DNA of 64,000 bases from Novosphingobium colocasiae (GTDB lineage: Bacteria > Pseudomonadota > Alphaproteobacteria > Sphingomonadales > Sphingomonadaceae). Below are positions 7,609 through 15,806 of the stretch, piece by piece. The stretch covers positions 1 to 64,000 of the forward strand of contig NZ_BMZA01000012.1 of the NCBI RefSeq assembly GCF_014652555.1, written 5' to 3'. The position numbers and the translations under genes were made by a program. Under the pieces are notes generated by a model. It was not told the DNA's origin and made no database searches. It saw nothing but the letters and a program-made list of their open reading frames with translations. The stretch's first letter is position 1; every line of letters starts with the position of its first letter.

Positions 7609-8562
7609 ATGACAGCTTCCGGAACCTTGATTGATCGGCGCGGCATTCTCGCCGGCCTCAGCGCAGCGGCGGCATCCCTGACGACGCGCCCGGCGGGGGC
7701 AGCACCGTTTTTCCGGCGACACCACCTGGTTATGGGGGTGCAACTCTATACGGTCCGCGCCGAGGCGGAAAAGGATCTCCCGGGTGTCTTGGGAGCCTTG
7801 GCCACCATTGGCTACCGATCGGTCGAACTGGCAGGCCTCCTCGGGCGAACCGCGAGGGAGGTGCGCGCTGCGCTCGACGGCTCGGGTCTACGCTGCCCCA
7901 GCGTCCATTTCCAGCCAAGGACGCGCGGCACCGACCTCAGCTTTGCAGGCGACCTGACCCTGATGGCCGACACCCTTCACACGATCGGTGCCGACACGGC
8001 CGTGGTTTCGATCCCTTATATTCCCGACCGGCTGTGGCCGTCAGCGCCGAGGGGCGGTGACCTGCCAGCCATTCTGCAGCAGATGACCCTGGACGACTGG
8101 AAGGAGGGCGCAGACTATCTGAACAGCAAGGCTGCGCTGCTTCGATCCCAGGGCATTCGGCTCGGGTACCACAATCACAACGTCGAGTTCGCCGCGCTTG
8201 GCGACACCACGCCGATGGAAGTCCTGCTCGCACACACCGATCCGCGCCTAGTAACCTTCGAACTCGACGTGGGTTGGGCCGCATCGGCAGGCGTGGACCC
8301 TGTGGCACTGTTGGGGAAGCATCCGGAGCGCTTTTCGATGATGCATGTAAAGGACACCAAGCCGATCACCAAACCTGACTTCGCAATGGTCCAGCAGTCA
8401 ACGGAAGTGGGGCATGGCATTGTCGAATGGCGCCAGGTGCTGCCCGCTGCCTACCGCGCCGGGGTTCGCCGCTTCTTCGTGGAGCAGGAACCCCCACTGG
8501 ACCACGGGGGCATCGCTGCCGTCAGGGCCAGCTACGACTATTTGGTCAAGCTCGACATCTAG
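7609..8562 (+). CDS. Sugar phosphate isomerase/epimerase family TIM-barrel protein, exported
   Basis: Xylose-isomerase-like TIM-barrel protein of 317 residues. A twin-arginine-like leader (DRRGILAGLSAAAASL) suggests Tat export, common in sphingomonad homologues. The barrel shows the metal-site pattern of the family: Glu in SVELAGL, His in LGYHNHNVEF, Asp in FELDVGWAA and MMHVKDTK, and a late Glu in FFVEQEP. Such enzymes isomerise or epimerise free or keto sugars, so it may handle the sugar released by the rhamnosidase. It starts 43 bases after the esterase and probably belongs to the same operon. Its TAG stop lies in the CTAG (8559-8562) that also stops the convergent carboxylesterase. Confidence 0.82.
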   Translation: MTASGTLIDRRGILAGLSAAAASLTTRPAGAAPFFRRHHLVMGVQLYTVRAEAEKDLPGVLGALATIGYRSVELAGLLGRTAREVRAALDGSGLRCPSVHFQPRTRGTDLSFAGDLTLMADTLHTIGADTAVVSIPYIPDRLWPSAPRGGDLPAILQQMTLDDWKEGADYLNSKAALLRSQGIRLGYHNHNVEFAALGDTTPMEVLLAHTDPRLVTFELDVGWAASAGVDPVALLGKHPERFSMMHVKDTKPITKPDFAMVQQSTEVGHGIVEWRQVLPAAYRAGVRRFFVEQEPPLDHGGIAAVRASYDYLVKLDI

Positions 8563-10034
8563 GGGGCGGGGATCCAAGGTTCTCTCCCCTGAACTGCCTC
8601 GCCCTGCGCGTTAAAGTCCATGATTTCCGCGCGGGCGGAATCGACTGCGGGCCAGTGGGGCAAGCCCGGTGCATTGGGGCTTGCTCTCTTTCCGAAATTA
8701 ACGATGTAGCTGCTGATGAGATCGCCCACCGCAACGTCTCGTGGTGTGGTCTTGTCGGTGTAACGGTTCGTCACATTACCCAGAAAGTAGGGGACGTCCG
8801 TCGCGTGGCGCGCGCCATCCTCCGGCTTGCCCTGGGCCGCCGCTACGTAGGAAAAGCGGTAGTAGTAGACTGGAACACCGTATCCGCTGATGATGCCGGC
8901 AAGCTGTCGCGCACCGGCGATCATGATGCCGGTACGCCCGCCAATGTCGGCGCTGGTCGCGCCGATGATCAGCGGGACCCGAGCGAACGCGCCGCGTCTC
9001 AGCGCCGCGAGTTGAGGCACGGCGATCTTGCCGTCTGAAAACGGCGGGGAATAGGTTCGGGGAACGATGCCGCGCATGCTGTGCATGTTGAGACCGTCCA
9101 CCACCGCTTCACTCGGAAGGGCCCGCAAGCGAGTCAGGGCGTGGAGACCTCTCTCTGCGATCCCCTTGGTTGCGGCAAAGGCGAGGCCCGCCTGCTCCTC
9201 GGTGCGCAGCTGATATCCTCCATTGAGGAGGGTCCCGTCACCCCCGGACATGACAACTGCCTTGTGGAACAGACCCTTGCCCGCCGGCGAGGTGAGCCAG
9301 TTGAGCACGGAAACACCGCCCGCACTCTCGCCCATCAGTGTGACATTATCCGGATCGCCACCGAAGGCCGCGATGTTGCGCTTCACCCATCGCAGCGCGG
9401 CGAGTTGATCCATGTAGCCGTAGTTGCCCAGTTGCCCCTTGTCTGCCCCGACTCTTGTCAGGGCCGGGTGGGCGAAGGTGCCGAAACGGCCGACGCGATA
9501 GTTGAAGCTGAAGAACAGTATGCCCTTTCGCGCCAAGCTTTCGCCAGAGAACACCGGCGACGATGCACCGCCATTCACGAAGGCACCGCCGTAGATCCAC
9601 ACGATGACGGGCAACTTGCCCACCGCACCTGCCGGACGCCAGATGTTGGCGTAGAGGCAGTCCTCGGCCGGGGGCACCCCCGCCGGTGCGGCATCACCGG
9701 CTGCCGCCTGCTGCATGCAATCGCTTCGGTATTCTGTCGCCGGCCGGAGACCTTTCCATGGCTTGGGGGGCCGGGGCGCGCGCCAGCGCCATGCGCCGGT
9801 CGGGGATGCCGCGAAAGGAATGCCTTTCCAGGTCATCACGCCTGCTTCCGCCGCCCCTCGTACCGCACCGCTTTGCGTCTGCACGATCGTTGCGAGGGGA
9901 CGAGCGCCGACCGGGTGTGGCAGCACAGCCAGCAGACAACCGGCGAGCCACAGCGCAGTTGTCTGGTCCACACGCTCCTCGTTTCCGCAGCCGCTGGTTG
10001 CCGAGCGGTAAACCGACCTCGCGCGAACACGCAT
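8559..10034 (-). CDS. Type-B carboxylesterase, probably secreted
   Basis: Carboxylesterase/lipase family hydrolase. The oxyanion segment is VIVWIYGGAFVNGG, the nucleophile is about Ser237 in LMGESAGGVS, and a histidine in RHATDVPYFLGN matches the catalytic His of type-B esterases. A hydrophobic leader (LWLAGCLLAVLPHPVGA) marks export. The ATG at 10034 overlaps the stop of the upstream nitronate monooxygenase (TGATG), suggesting coupling. A GTG at 9971, behind GAGGAG, would place the leader right at the N-terminus and may be the true start. It is the last gene of the minus operon from 14629. The length (about 490) is normal. It could cleave ester-linked intermediates or the acyl-substituted substrate. 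Confidence 0.85.
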   Translation of the reverse strand: MRVRARSVYRSATSGCGNEERVDQTTALWLAGCLLAVLPHPVGARPLATIVQTQSGAVRGAAEAGVMTWKGIPFAASPTGAWRWRAPRPPKPWKGLRPATEYRSDCMQQAAAGDAAPAGVPPAEDCLYANIWRPAGAVGKLPVIVWIYGGAFVNGGASSPVFSGESLARKGILFFSFNYRVGRFGTFAHPALTRVGADKGQLGNYGYMDQLAALRWVKRNIAAFGGDPDNVTLMGESAGGVSVLNWLTSPAGKGLFHKAVVMSGGDGTLLNGGYQLRTEEQAGLAFAATKGIAERGLHALTRLRALPSEAVVDGLNMHSMRGIVPRTYSPPFSDGKIAVPQLAALRRGAFARVPLIIGATSADIGGRTGIMIAGARQLAGIISGYGVPVYYYRFSYVAAAQGKPEDGARHATDVPYFLGNVTNRYTDKTTPRDVAVGDLISSYIVNFGKRASPNAPGLPHWPAVDSARAEIMDFNAQGEAVQGREPWIPAP

Positions 10035-11077
10035 CAAGCAGTGAGGCTCGCCGCAAGGCGAGCCTCACACGCGCGAGCCTCCTCGATAATGCGCGGGATC
10101 AACTCGGCGATCGTGGGCATGTCGTGCACCAGCCCCACGGACATGCCGGATGCTGTCATGCCCGTCTCCAGTTCGCCGGTCGTGATCGTGATGGTGTGCA
10201 TCTTCAACATCTTGGACATGCGCATCATGCCTTCGATCTGCTTCGGCCCGAGCGAGAGTGTTTGCAGCGCCAGCTTGTGCCACGGGATGTTGAGCTCCTT
10301 CGCAATGGTGAAGCTGTGCATGAAGATTTCGAAGACGTTGAGCATCCGCGTGCCGGCCATCTTTTCCGCCGCGACCGTGCGCATGATCCGGTTCGGGATA
10401 CCGTCGAACCTATCGGAATAAAGGGTATCCTCGACGTCCAGGTCGATCGCCTTCTGTTTCCAGTTTTGGTGCATGGGCCCTTCCTGGGTGGTCCAGAACC
10501 GGGTGCCCATGGACACCCCGCTGGCACCAAGCGCCAATGCAGCCATGAGGCCCGACCCGTTGGCGACGCCGCCAGCAGCGATGACGGGAATTTCCAGCAC
10601 TTCGGCAAGGCGCGGAATGAGGGTGAACGTGGTGATGTCGCCAGAGTGGCCTGCCGCTTCGTGGCCGGCGGCGATCACCGCGTCACATCCCTGGTCCTGG
10701 GCTTTCCTGGCCAGCTTGGTATCGGTCACCGAGGCCATGACCTTGCCTCCATAGGCATGGGCCGCCTTGCAGATCCAGTCGCCCTTGCCCATCGAGTAAT
10801 TTATGACAGGTACCTGTTCCTCGAGCAGCACTTGGGCATTTTCCCGGCCATTGGGCAAAGCCAGAGGCGCATTGGCACCGAAGGGCTTGTCTGTCATCGA
10901 ACGGATCAGGTGAATGTCGGCCCGGGTCTGTTCGGGTGGATTCGATCCGGCACCGTAGACCCCCAGCCCGCCTGCATTGGAAACTGCAGCGACCATATTG
11001 GGCAACGCCACGCGCCCCATGCCTGCATTGAGGATGGGATATTGGATGCCGAATGCGTCGGTAAGCGCGGTCTTCAT
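10034..11077 (-). CDS. Nitronate monooxygenase family (2-nitropropane dioxygenase-like) flavoprotein
   Basis: FMN-dependent TIM-barrel oxidoreductase of about 347 residues. Family marks are the N-terminal PILNAGMGRVA, the central DAVIAAGHEAAGHSGD containing the usual active-site histidine region, and the phosphate-binding IPVIAAGGVANGSGL with GASGVSMGTRF. Members oxidise nitronates, but many act as enoyl reductases or unknown FMN enzymes in catabolic clusters, and here a role on a CoA-ester or dienone is as likely. ATG 11077 was chosen over GTG 11116 because homology starts at once (MKTALTDAFGIQYPILNAGM). It lies 39 bases after a crotonase and overlaps the carboxylesterase start. A hairpin is embedded in its last codons. 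Confidence 0.87.
   Translation of the reverse strand: MKTALTDAFGIQYPILNAGMGRVALPNMVAAVSNAGGLGVYGAGSNPPEQTRADIHLIRSMTDKPFGANAPLALPNGRENAQVLLEEQVPVINYSMGKGDWICKAAHAYGGKVMASVTDTKLARKAQDQGCDAVIAAGHEAAGHSGDITTFTLIPRLAEVLEIPVIAAGGVANGSGLMAALALGASGVSMGTRFWTTQEGPMHQNWKQKAIDLDVEDTLYSDRFDGIPNRIMRTVAAEKMAGTRMLNVFEIFMHSFTIAKELNIPWHKLALQTLSLGPKQIEGMMRMSKMLKMHTITITTGELETGMTASGMSVGLVHDMPTIAELIPRIIEEARACEARLAASLTA
10041..10068 (-). terminator. 12-bp hairpin with GCAA-type loop in the 3' end of the nitronate monooxygenase gene
   Basis: GTGAGGCTCGCC and GGCGAGCCTCAC flank a 4-base loop (GCAA on the plus strand, TTGC in the minus-strand transcript). It encodes the last residues of the upstream protein and lies just before the carboxylesterase start. 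There is no T-run, so attenuation, RNA processing or mRNA stabilisation is as likely as termination. Confidence 0.5.
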
Positions 11078-11116
11078 GGGACGATCTCTTGCTTGACGAA
11101 CAGAAACGATGGGCAA

Positions 11117-12022
11117 TCAGAAGTAGGCTGGATCTTCCCACCAGGGGAAATAGTCTGGCATGTCGGTCGACACCCGGCACGGGAACTGCGGCGCTCGCTT
11201 CTCCACGAATGAAGTGACGCCTTCCTTTGCATCCGGTGAGGCGGCACGGGTGCGAATCCCTCGGCTTTCGATGCGGTGGGCCTCCATCGGGTGAGCCATG
11301 CCAAGGCTGCGCCAGGCCATCTGCCGCATCAGCGCAACGGATACGGGTGCCGTGTTGCGGACAATCTCGAGAGCGATCTCGCGGGCTCGGGGCAACAGGT
11401 CCTCGGCCGAGGTCACTTCGCTGACCAGTCCCACCTCTTTCAGTTCGGCGGCCGACAGGATCCGGCCGGAAAGGCTGAGTTCGAGCGCCTTGGCAATGCC
11501 TACCACGCGAGGAAGAAACCATGAGGAACAGCATTCGAACACGATGCCGCGACGGGCATAGACAAAGCCCAGACGCCCCTTGTCACTGCAGATTCGAATG
11601 TCCATGGGCAGCAGCATGGATGCGCCGATGCCCACGCCGGCACCGTTGATCGCACCGATCACCGGCTTGAGGCTCGCAAAAATCCGCAGCGCGAGACGGC
11701 CGCCGCCATCGCGGGCGGCCTCGGTCGAATAGTCGATCGACCCATCGGCCAGGACAGGGACGCTCGGCGTTTGCTTGCCGTCACCTTCCTTGTCGAACGC
11801 GGCCTTGCCGCGCGACAAGTCCGCCCCGCCGCAGAACCCCTTACCCGCGCCGGTGATGATCACCGCGCCAACACCATCATCGGCATCGACCAGGTCCAAT
11901 GCGGTCAGGATCTCGTCGAGCATTGCCGCACCCATCGCGTTGAACACGTCAGGCCGATTTAGGGTGAGCGTCGCGACGCCGTCGACGACCTCATAAAGAA
12001 TGTGCTCGAATGGCTGGGTCAT
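11117..12022 (-). CDS. Enoyl-CoA hydratase/isomerase family protein
   Basis: Crotonase-fold CoA-ester hydratase of 301 residues. The CoA/oxyanion segments are GKGFCGGADLSRG and AINGAGVGIGASM, and the catalytic-region glutamate is kept in GIVFECCSSWFLPRVVG, matching the PEAASSWFLPR form of active hydratases. It would hydrate a 2-enoyl-CoA during side-chain or ring-cleavage-product oxidation. AGGTGA lies 7 bases before the ATG and the preceding crotonase gene stops only 6 bases upstream, so the two are co-transcribed and may act in sequence or as partners. Confidence 0.9.
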   Translation of the reverse strand: MTQPFEHILYEVVDGVATLTLNRPDVFNAMGAAMLDEILTALDLVDADDGVGAVIITGAGKGFCGGADLSRGKAAFDKEGDGKQTPSVPVLADGSIDYSTEAARDGGGRLALRIFASLKPVIGAINGAGVGIGASMLLPMDIRICSDKGRLGFVYARRGIVFECCSSWFLPRVVGIAKALELSLSGRILSAAELKEVGLVSEVTSAEDLLPRAREIALEIVRNTAPVSVALMRQMAWRSLGMAHPMEAHRIESRGIRTRAASPDAKEGVTSFVEKRAPQFPCRVSTDMPDYFPWWEDPAYF

Positions 12023-12028
12023 CGGTCG

Positions 12029-12835
12029 TCACCTAAAGCTGAAATTGGGCGGGCGCTTTTCGAAGAATGCCTGCTGCTTCTCAGCCTTGTCCTCGGTGGA
12101 CTGGGCCATGAACACCCCCCGGGTCTCGAACTCCATAGCCTGTTCAAGGCTTCCCGCGTTCTGGTTCGCCCATAAGGACTGCTTGGTAACCCAAATCCCC
12201 ATCGGCACGTTGACCACGATATTCCGGGCTATTTCGAGACAAGCCTCCTGCAGTTCATCGTCGGGAACGGACTTGAGCACCAAGCCGATGCGCTCAGCTT
12301 CATCTGCCAGAACCGGTCGCGCGGTGAGCAACAGTTCCGCTGCTCGCTGGGTGCCGATTGCGCGGGGGAGCATATAGCTGATGCCAAGTTCCGCTCCGGA
12401 GCCGGCATTGTGAATGGAGTTGACGAACTTGGCGGAATGGGCGGCAATCGAGATATCGGAGGCCAAGGTATAGGCCAGAGCCATGCCCGCCACGACGCCG
12501 TTCACCCCGCAAATCACGGGCTGCGGCAGGTTCCTCAAGGCTAATGGGATAGCAGCGATAACACCCATGGCGTAGCGAGTGAAGAATGCCTTGCCGACGC
12601 CCTCTGGCACCCATTGGGGCGCTCCCTTGTCGCGCAGGTCGTGACCGGTGCAAAAACCCCTTCCCGTCGCGGTCAAAATGACCGCCCGGACGCGCGGGTT
12701 GAACTTGATGTCCTCAAGGATTGCCAGCAATTCCTGGTACATCGGATATGTGAAGGCATTCATCGCCTCGGGCCGATTGATAGTGATGCGCCGAACGCCG
12801 TCTATTGGCTCGTCGATCAAGAAGTCATCTGACAC
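12029..12835 (-). CDS. Enoyl-CoA hydratase/isomerase family protein
   Basis: Second crotonase of the operon, about 268 residues. GRGFCTGHDLRDKG and GVNGVVAGMALAY form the oxyanion region, and Glu is kept in GAELGISYMLPRAIG. GTG 12835 (MSDDFLIDEP) is preferred because GGAGAA stands 7 bases before it; a GTG at 12862 and an ATG at 12853 are further upstream. It differs clearly from the next crotonase, so this is not a recent duplication. The tight spacing with the YciI-like gene upstream and the crotonase downstream supports a shared CoA-ester pathway. Confidence 0.88.
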   Translation of the reverse strand: MSDDFLIDEPIDGVRRITINRPEAMNAFTYPMYQELLAILEDIKFNPRVRAVILTATGRGFCTGHDLRDKGAPQWVPEGVGKAFFTRYAMGVIAAIPLALRNLPQPVICGVNGVVAGMALAYTLASDISIAAHSAKFVNSIHNAGSGAELGISYMLPRAIGTQRAAELLLTARPVLADEAERIGLVLKSVPDDELQEACLEIARNIVVNVPMGIWVTKQSLWANQNAGSLEQAMEFETRGVFMAQSTEDKAEKQQAFFEKRPPNFSFR

Positions 12836-12913
12836 CGAGGTTCTCCATTCCATACGCTTCACAGTGAAGCCTGGGGTGCGCGAATCTGCACCTCAAGCCA
12901 CCAAGCTCCGACC

Positions 12914-13213
12914 TTAATCCGTTGCGCGCGCCCCATTGAGGAAGGCCTTCTTCCAGCGCACGATGTTCACACTTTCAAACAGGTCGGCCGTCGTGAAAGG
13001 GTCCGCCGCGACAAAGGCTTCCGCCTCGGCCCTGGTATCGCAATCCAGCAGGATTGCTGCGCCAATAAAGGTCTCGCCGCTGTCATCCTGGAGGCCGCCG
13101 CTGGCAACGAGGCTGGCAGCGCGTTCCTCCAAGAAGGCGTAGTGCTGGGCGCGGAATTGGGCACGGATATGCTCGGTGCCGAGTTTGTCCATCGTAAGGA
13201 TCAGGAACGCCAC
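12914..13213 (-). CDS. YciI-like (YCII-related) small protein
   Basis: 99-residue ferredoxin-like-fold protein. It begins MAFLILTMDKLGTEHIRAQF and has the family's HYAFLEERAASLVASGG and AEAFVAADPFTTADLFE segments. YciI-like proteins often accompany ring-cleavage pathways, where some act as dehydrochlorinases or muconolactone-isomerase-like lyases; the reaction here is unknown. GTG start with GGGAGT upstream, 9 bases after the VOC gene. Its place between an extradiol-type protein and hydratases suggests it reshapes a ring-cleavage product. Confidence 0.85.
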   Translation of the reverse strand: MAFLILTMDKLGTEHIRAQFRAQHYAFLEERAASLVASGGLQDDSGETFIGAAILLDCDTRAEAEAFVAADPFTTADLFESVNIVRWKKAFLNGARATD

Positions 13214-13222
13214 TCGTACTCC

Positions 13223-13777
13223 CTACCTTTCCGCAGACCGGGCCTGCATCAAAACCTGCATTTCCGCCTGCCACTCTTCGATCGGCTTGAAGCCGGGCTG
13301 TCTCTCGCAGAATGCCTGAGTCTGCCGGCGAATTTCATCCTCGCTCAGCGAAAAGTCGAGAGGTTCCTTGATCGGCTGTTCGATGTACCAGTCACTATCG
13401 GTGAAGACCTCCACGCGATTGCCCGCCGGGTCGCGGAAATAAAGCGACCACGCATTCCCGTGGATTACGGGCTCCAGATCAGTGACTTTCTCGCCATCCA
13501 AACGCTTGGCGAATTCCAGCAAGGTCGCCAGCGAATCCAGCCGGAACGACATCTGATTCAGCACTTTGGCGGAACCTTCGGCCTCCGGGGAACTGATGAA
13601 GACGATCTGGTGGTGCTCCGACGGATTTTGACTGAGAAAGGTGATCGAGGAGCCGTTGAGCATCCCGCGATCGGTGACGAAGAACCCCATCACCTCGGTA
13701 TAGAAGCGAACGATCGCATCGGTGTCCGAAACATAGAGCCCGACGTGGCTGAATTGGAGGCGAGGGCGCGGGTCCAT
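13223..13777 (-). CDS. VOC-family extradiol dioxygenase-like protein
   Basis: 184-residue vicinal-oxygen-chelate protein. The 2-His-1-Glu metal ligands can be placed: His in LQFSHVGLYVSD, His in SEHHQIVFIS and Glu in NRVEVFTD. The length suits a single-domain (type I, one-module) extradiol enzyme or a glyoxalase-like isomerase rather than two-domain BphC (about 290). Standing next to a fumarylacetoacetate-hydrolase-family gene, ring cleavage followed by C-C hydrolysis is a reasonable inference. Its ATG follows the FAA hydrolase stop by 3 bases, with AGGAT overlapping that stop, so translation is coupled. Confidence 0.85.
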   Translation of the reverse strand: MDPRPRLQFSHVGLYVSDTDAIVRFYTEVMGFFVTDRGMLNGSSITFLSQNPSEHHQIVFISSPEAEGSAKVLNQMSFRLDSLATLLEFAKRLDGEKVTDLEPVIHGNAWSLYFRDPAGNRVEVFTDSDWYIEQPIKEPLDFSLSEDEIRRQTQAFCERQPGFKPIEEWQAEMQVLMQARSAER

Positions 13778-13780
13778 GAA

Positions 13781-14629
13781 TCAATCCTGATCGATGATAG
13801 GATTGGAAAGGACACCGATGCCGCTGACCTCCACCTCGCAGATGTCGCCGGCTTTCATGAATACCTGCGGATCACGCTTGACGCCGACGCCGCCCGGTGT
13901 GCCGGTAACGATAACGTCGCCTGGGCGGAGTTCCACAATCGTGGAGAGATAGGCAATCTGTTCAGGAATCGAGAATATCATCTCATCAACCGTGGCCGAT
14001 TGCATGATTTCGCCGTTGAGACGGGTTTCCAGCTTCAGTTCGGCAATCTCGCCCAACTCGTCCGGGGTGACCAGCCACGGACCGAATGCACCCGTGCGGG
14101 CAAAGTTCTTACCGGGCGCCCACTGCGAGGTGTGAAATTGCCAGTCCCGCACTGACCCGTCATTGTAGCAGGAGTATCCGAAAACATGTTCGTAGGCGGC
14201 AGCCTCGCTGATGTCGCGTCCACCCTTGCCAATGACCAGCGCGACTTCACCCTCGAAATCGAGACGCTCGGAAACACGAGGACGTACCATAGGGGCTCCA
14301 TGCCCCACCTGGGAGTCGGCCACGCGAAGAAACACGATCGGGTAGCCTAGCCGCTCGCGGTTTGTTTCGACGCGGTGGGTCTCGTAGTTCACGCCTATGC
14401 AGAAAATCTTCGACGGGTTCGGAATGACCGGGAGGTATTCGATGTCGGCGAGGCTGATGCGTTCACGGACAGCATCGACGGCGGCACGGGCCTCGGCGAC
14501 CGAAGAATGGGCAATGAGGTCACACAGGTTCGCGACGCCGCTCATCGCTCCGGCGAGCGGAGCGATTTCTTCACCCACGACGGCCCCAAAACCCTCGACT
14601 CCGCGCCAGCGAAATGTTGCGAATTTCAC
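13781..14629 (-). CDS. Fumarylacetoacetate hydrolase family protein
   Basis: First gene of the seven-gene minus operon. About 282 residues: a short N-terminal domain followed by the FAH barrel. FCIGVNYETHR opens the catalytic domain, the metal ligands lie in LDFEGEVALVIG and FGYSCYNDGSVRDWQ, and VIVTGTPGGVG closes the site. Family members hydrolyse C-C bonds of acylpyruvates, hydrate 2-oxopentenoates or decarboxylate 2-oxoacids after meta cleavage. GTG 14629 (VKFATFRW) is chosen because homology starts there and AAAGG lies about 8 bases upstream. The promoter should lie in the gap shared with iclR. Confidence 0.9.
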   Translation of the reverse strand: MKFATFRWRGVEGFGAVVGEEIAPLAGAMSGVANLCDLIAHSSVAEARAAVDAVRERISLADIEYLPVIPNPSKIFCIGVNYETHRVETNRERLGYPIVFLRVADSQVGHGAPMVRPRVSERLDFEGEVALVIGKGGRDISEAAAYEHVFGYSCYNDGSVRDWQFHTSQWAPGKNFARTGAFGPWLVTPDELGEIAELKLETRLNGEIMQSATVDEMIFSIPEQIAYLSTIVELRPGDVIVTGTPGGVGVKRDPQVFMKAGDICEVEVSGIGVLSNPIIDQD

Positions 14630-15023
14630 GTTGTACCTTTCCCGCCTTCCCGGCGCGTGCAACTCATTAACCGGGAACCGCTGGATACCGAAAAGCGCTC
14701 CAGCATGCCCGCTTTCCCAAGCTCCGGCACTATTCTAAAATTTTAGTACCATCAATCTCACCACCGCGAGCTGCCGCTTTCATCACGCTTGCGATGGCCT
14801 CGACATGCCACCGTGGCGAGCTTGAACTCCAGCGAGCTGCCGCCTTCTTATTCCCATGCCGCAGAATATCGCCGAAACGTCACATCCTGCGGCGCGGCTT
14901 CACATCGTGCGGATGAGTGCACTCAAATTCAAAAGGCTTGTGCATATTGCGCGATGGCGCAGGAAAATAGCCAATGCTAGAATTTAAGCTCAGTCAAAAA
15001 AACGCAATGGGAGATGTTTCGCT
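14630..15023. promoter_or_regulatory. Divergent control region between the FAA-hydrolase operon and an iclR-type gene
   Basis: This 394-bp gap is more AT-rich than its flanks in two places. Site 1, at 14735-14746, is the perfect palindrome CTAAAATTTTAG, about 105 bases before the minus operon. Site 2, at 14977-14988, is CTAGAATTTAAG, matching 10 of 12 bases and 35 bases before the regulator's GTG. Both would suit a dimeric IclR-type regulator that represses or activates the operon and itself. Clear -35/-10 boxes cannot be assigned with confidence. Confidence 0.5.
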
Positions 15024-15806
15024 GTGGCCAGAGACCGAAACGCACTGATAAAGTCGGGAGCGCGCGTTCTCGACATCCTCGAATTGTTCGATGAAAGCAC
15101 CTCTTCGGTAACTGTGATGGAGGTTGCACGCGCTCTCGACCTGCCGCAATCGAGCACTTCGGGTTTGCTCGATTGCCTGCTGCAGCGCGGCTACCTGCAA
15201 CGCGAAGCTCCCACCCGCGCGTTTGTGCCCACGGCTCGCCTCGCACTGTTGGGAGACTGGGTTCAGCCGGCCCGGTTCCGGTCGGGGGCCGTCCACTCCG
15301 TGGTCGACCGGCTCAGCAACAACCTGAGCGGCAGCGTCATCCTAGCCTCGCTCAACGGTGTGCGCCTCTGGTATGTCCATGCGACGGGTGATCCCATGCC
15401 TGGCTTCATTCGCACCAATACGCCGCATTCCCCTCTGCGCTGCGCTGCGGGCAAGGCCCTGCTATCGACCATCGATCCGACTTATGTCCGTGGGCTCATC
15501 CATCGTCTGAACGCCGAGGCAGATGCGGTCTCGGTAAAGCCGGCCGATTTTCTGGCGACGCTGGACGAAGTGCGTGCCAACGGCTACGCGACTTCGGAGA
15601 TGGGCGACGATCACCACATGGTCGCCGTGCTGCTGCCGCCGGGCGACGGCGAAGCGCTGGCGCTCGGGGTCGTCGCGCGCGGTCCGGCGACTTCATCCGG
15701 GGTCGAGCAGATTGTGCGGCACTTGCGACAAGCGGTTTCCACTGACATCGGGCTCAGCACCGCCTTCCCGGTAGCGCAAAACCCGCGCTGGAGCAGTGTG
15801 GCCTAA
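15024..15806 (+). CDS. IclR-family transcriptional regulator
   Basis: 260 residues: winged helix-turn-helix at about 10-65 (VARALDLPQSSTSGLLDCLL) followed by the IclR effector domain (CAAGKALLST, EVRANGYATSEMG). Its position opposite the FAA-hydrolase operon suggests it controls that operon and responds to a pathway intermediate. GTG start; no in-frame ATG gives a better start, and a weak GGGAGA precedes it. A following crotonase gene on the same strand starts 217 bases later, so it may have its own promoter. IclR members can be activators or repressors, and the sequence does not settle which. Confidence 0.92.
   Translation: MARDRNALIKSGARVLDILELFDESTSSVTVMEVARALDLPQSSTSGLLDCLLQRGYLQREAPTRAFVPTARLALLGDWVQPARFRSGAVHSVVDRLSNNLSGSVILASLNGVRLWYVHATGDPMPGFIRTNTPHSPLRCAAGKALLSTIDPTYVRGLIHRLNAEADAVSVKPADFLATLDEVRANGYATSEMGDDHHMVAVLLPPGDGEALALGVVARGPATSSGVEQIVRHLRQAVSTDIGLSTAFPVAQNPRWSSVA

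Noticed and set aside
9081..11212. Long plus-strand open frames (over 440 codons) across 9081-10421 and 9686-11212
   Set aside because: They lie opposite the carboxylesterase and nitronate monooxygenase genes, which carry clear catalytic motifs. The plus frames have no recognisable domain and low-complexity Arg/Gly/His-rich composition typical of antisense of GC-rich genes.
13223..13777. VOC protein as BphC/HsaC
   Set aside because: At 184 residues it is too short for the two-module dioxygenases; only the VOC family and metal triad can be supported.
13142..14155. 337-codon plus-strand frame
   Set aside because: Opposite the VOC and FAA-hydrolase genes, which have metal ligands in place.
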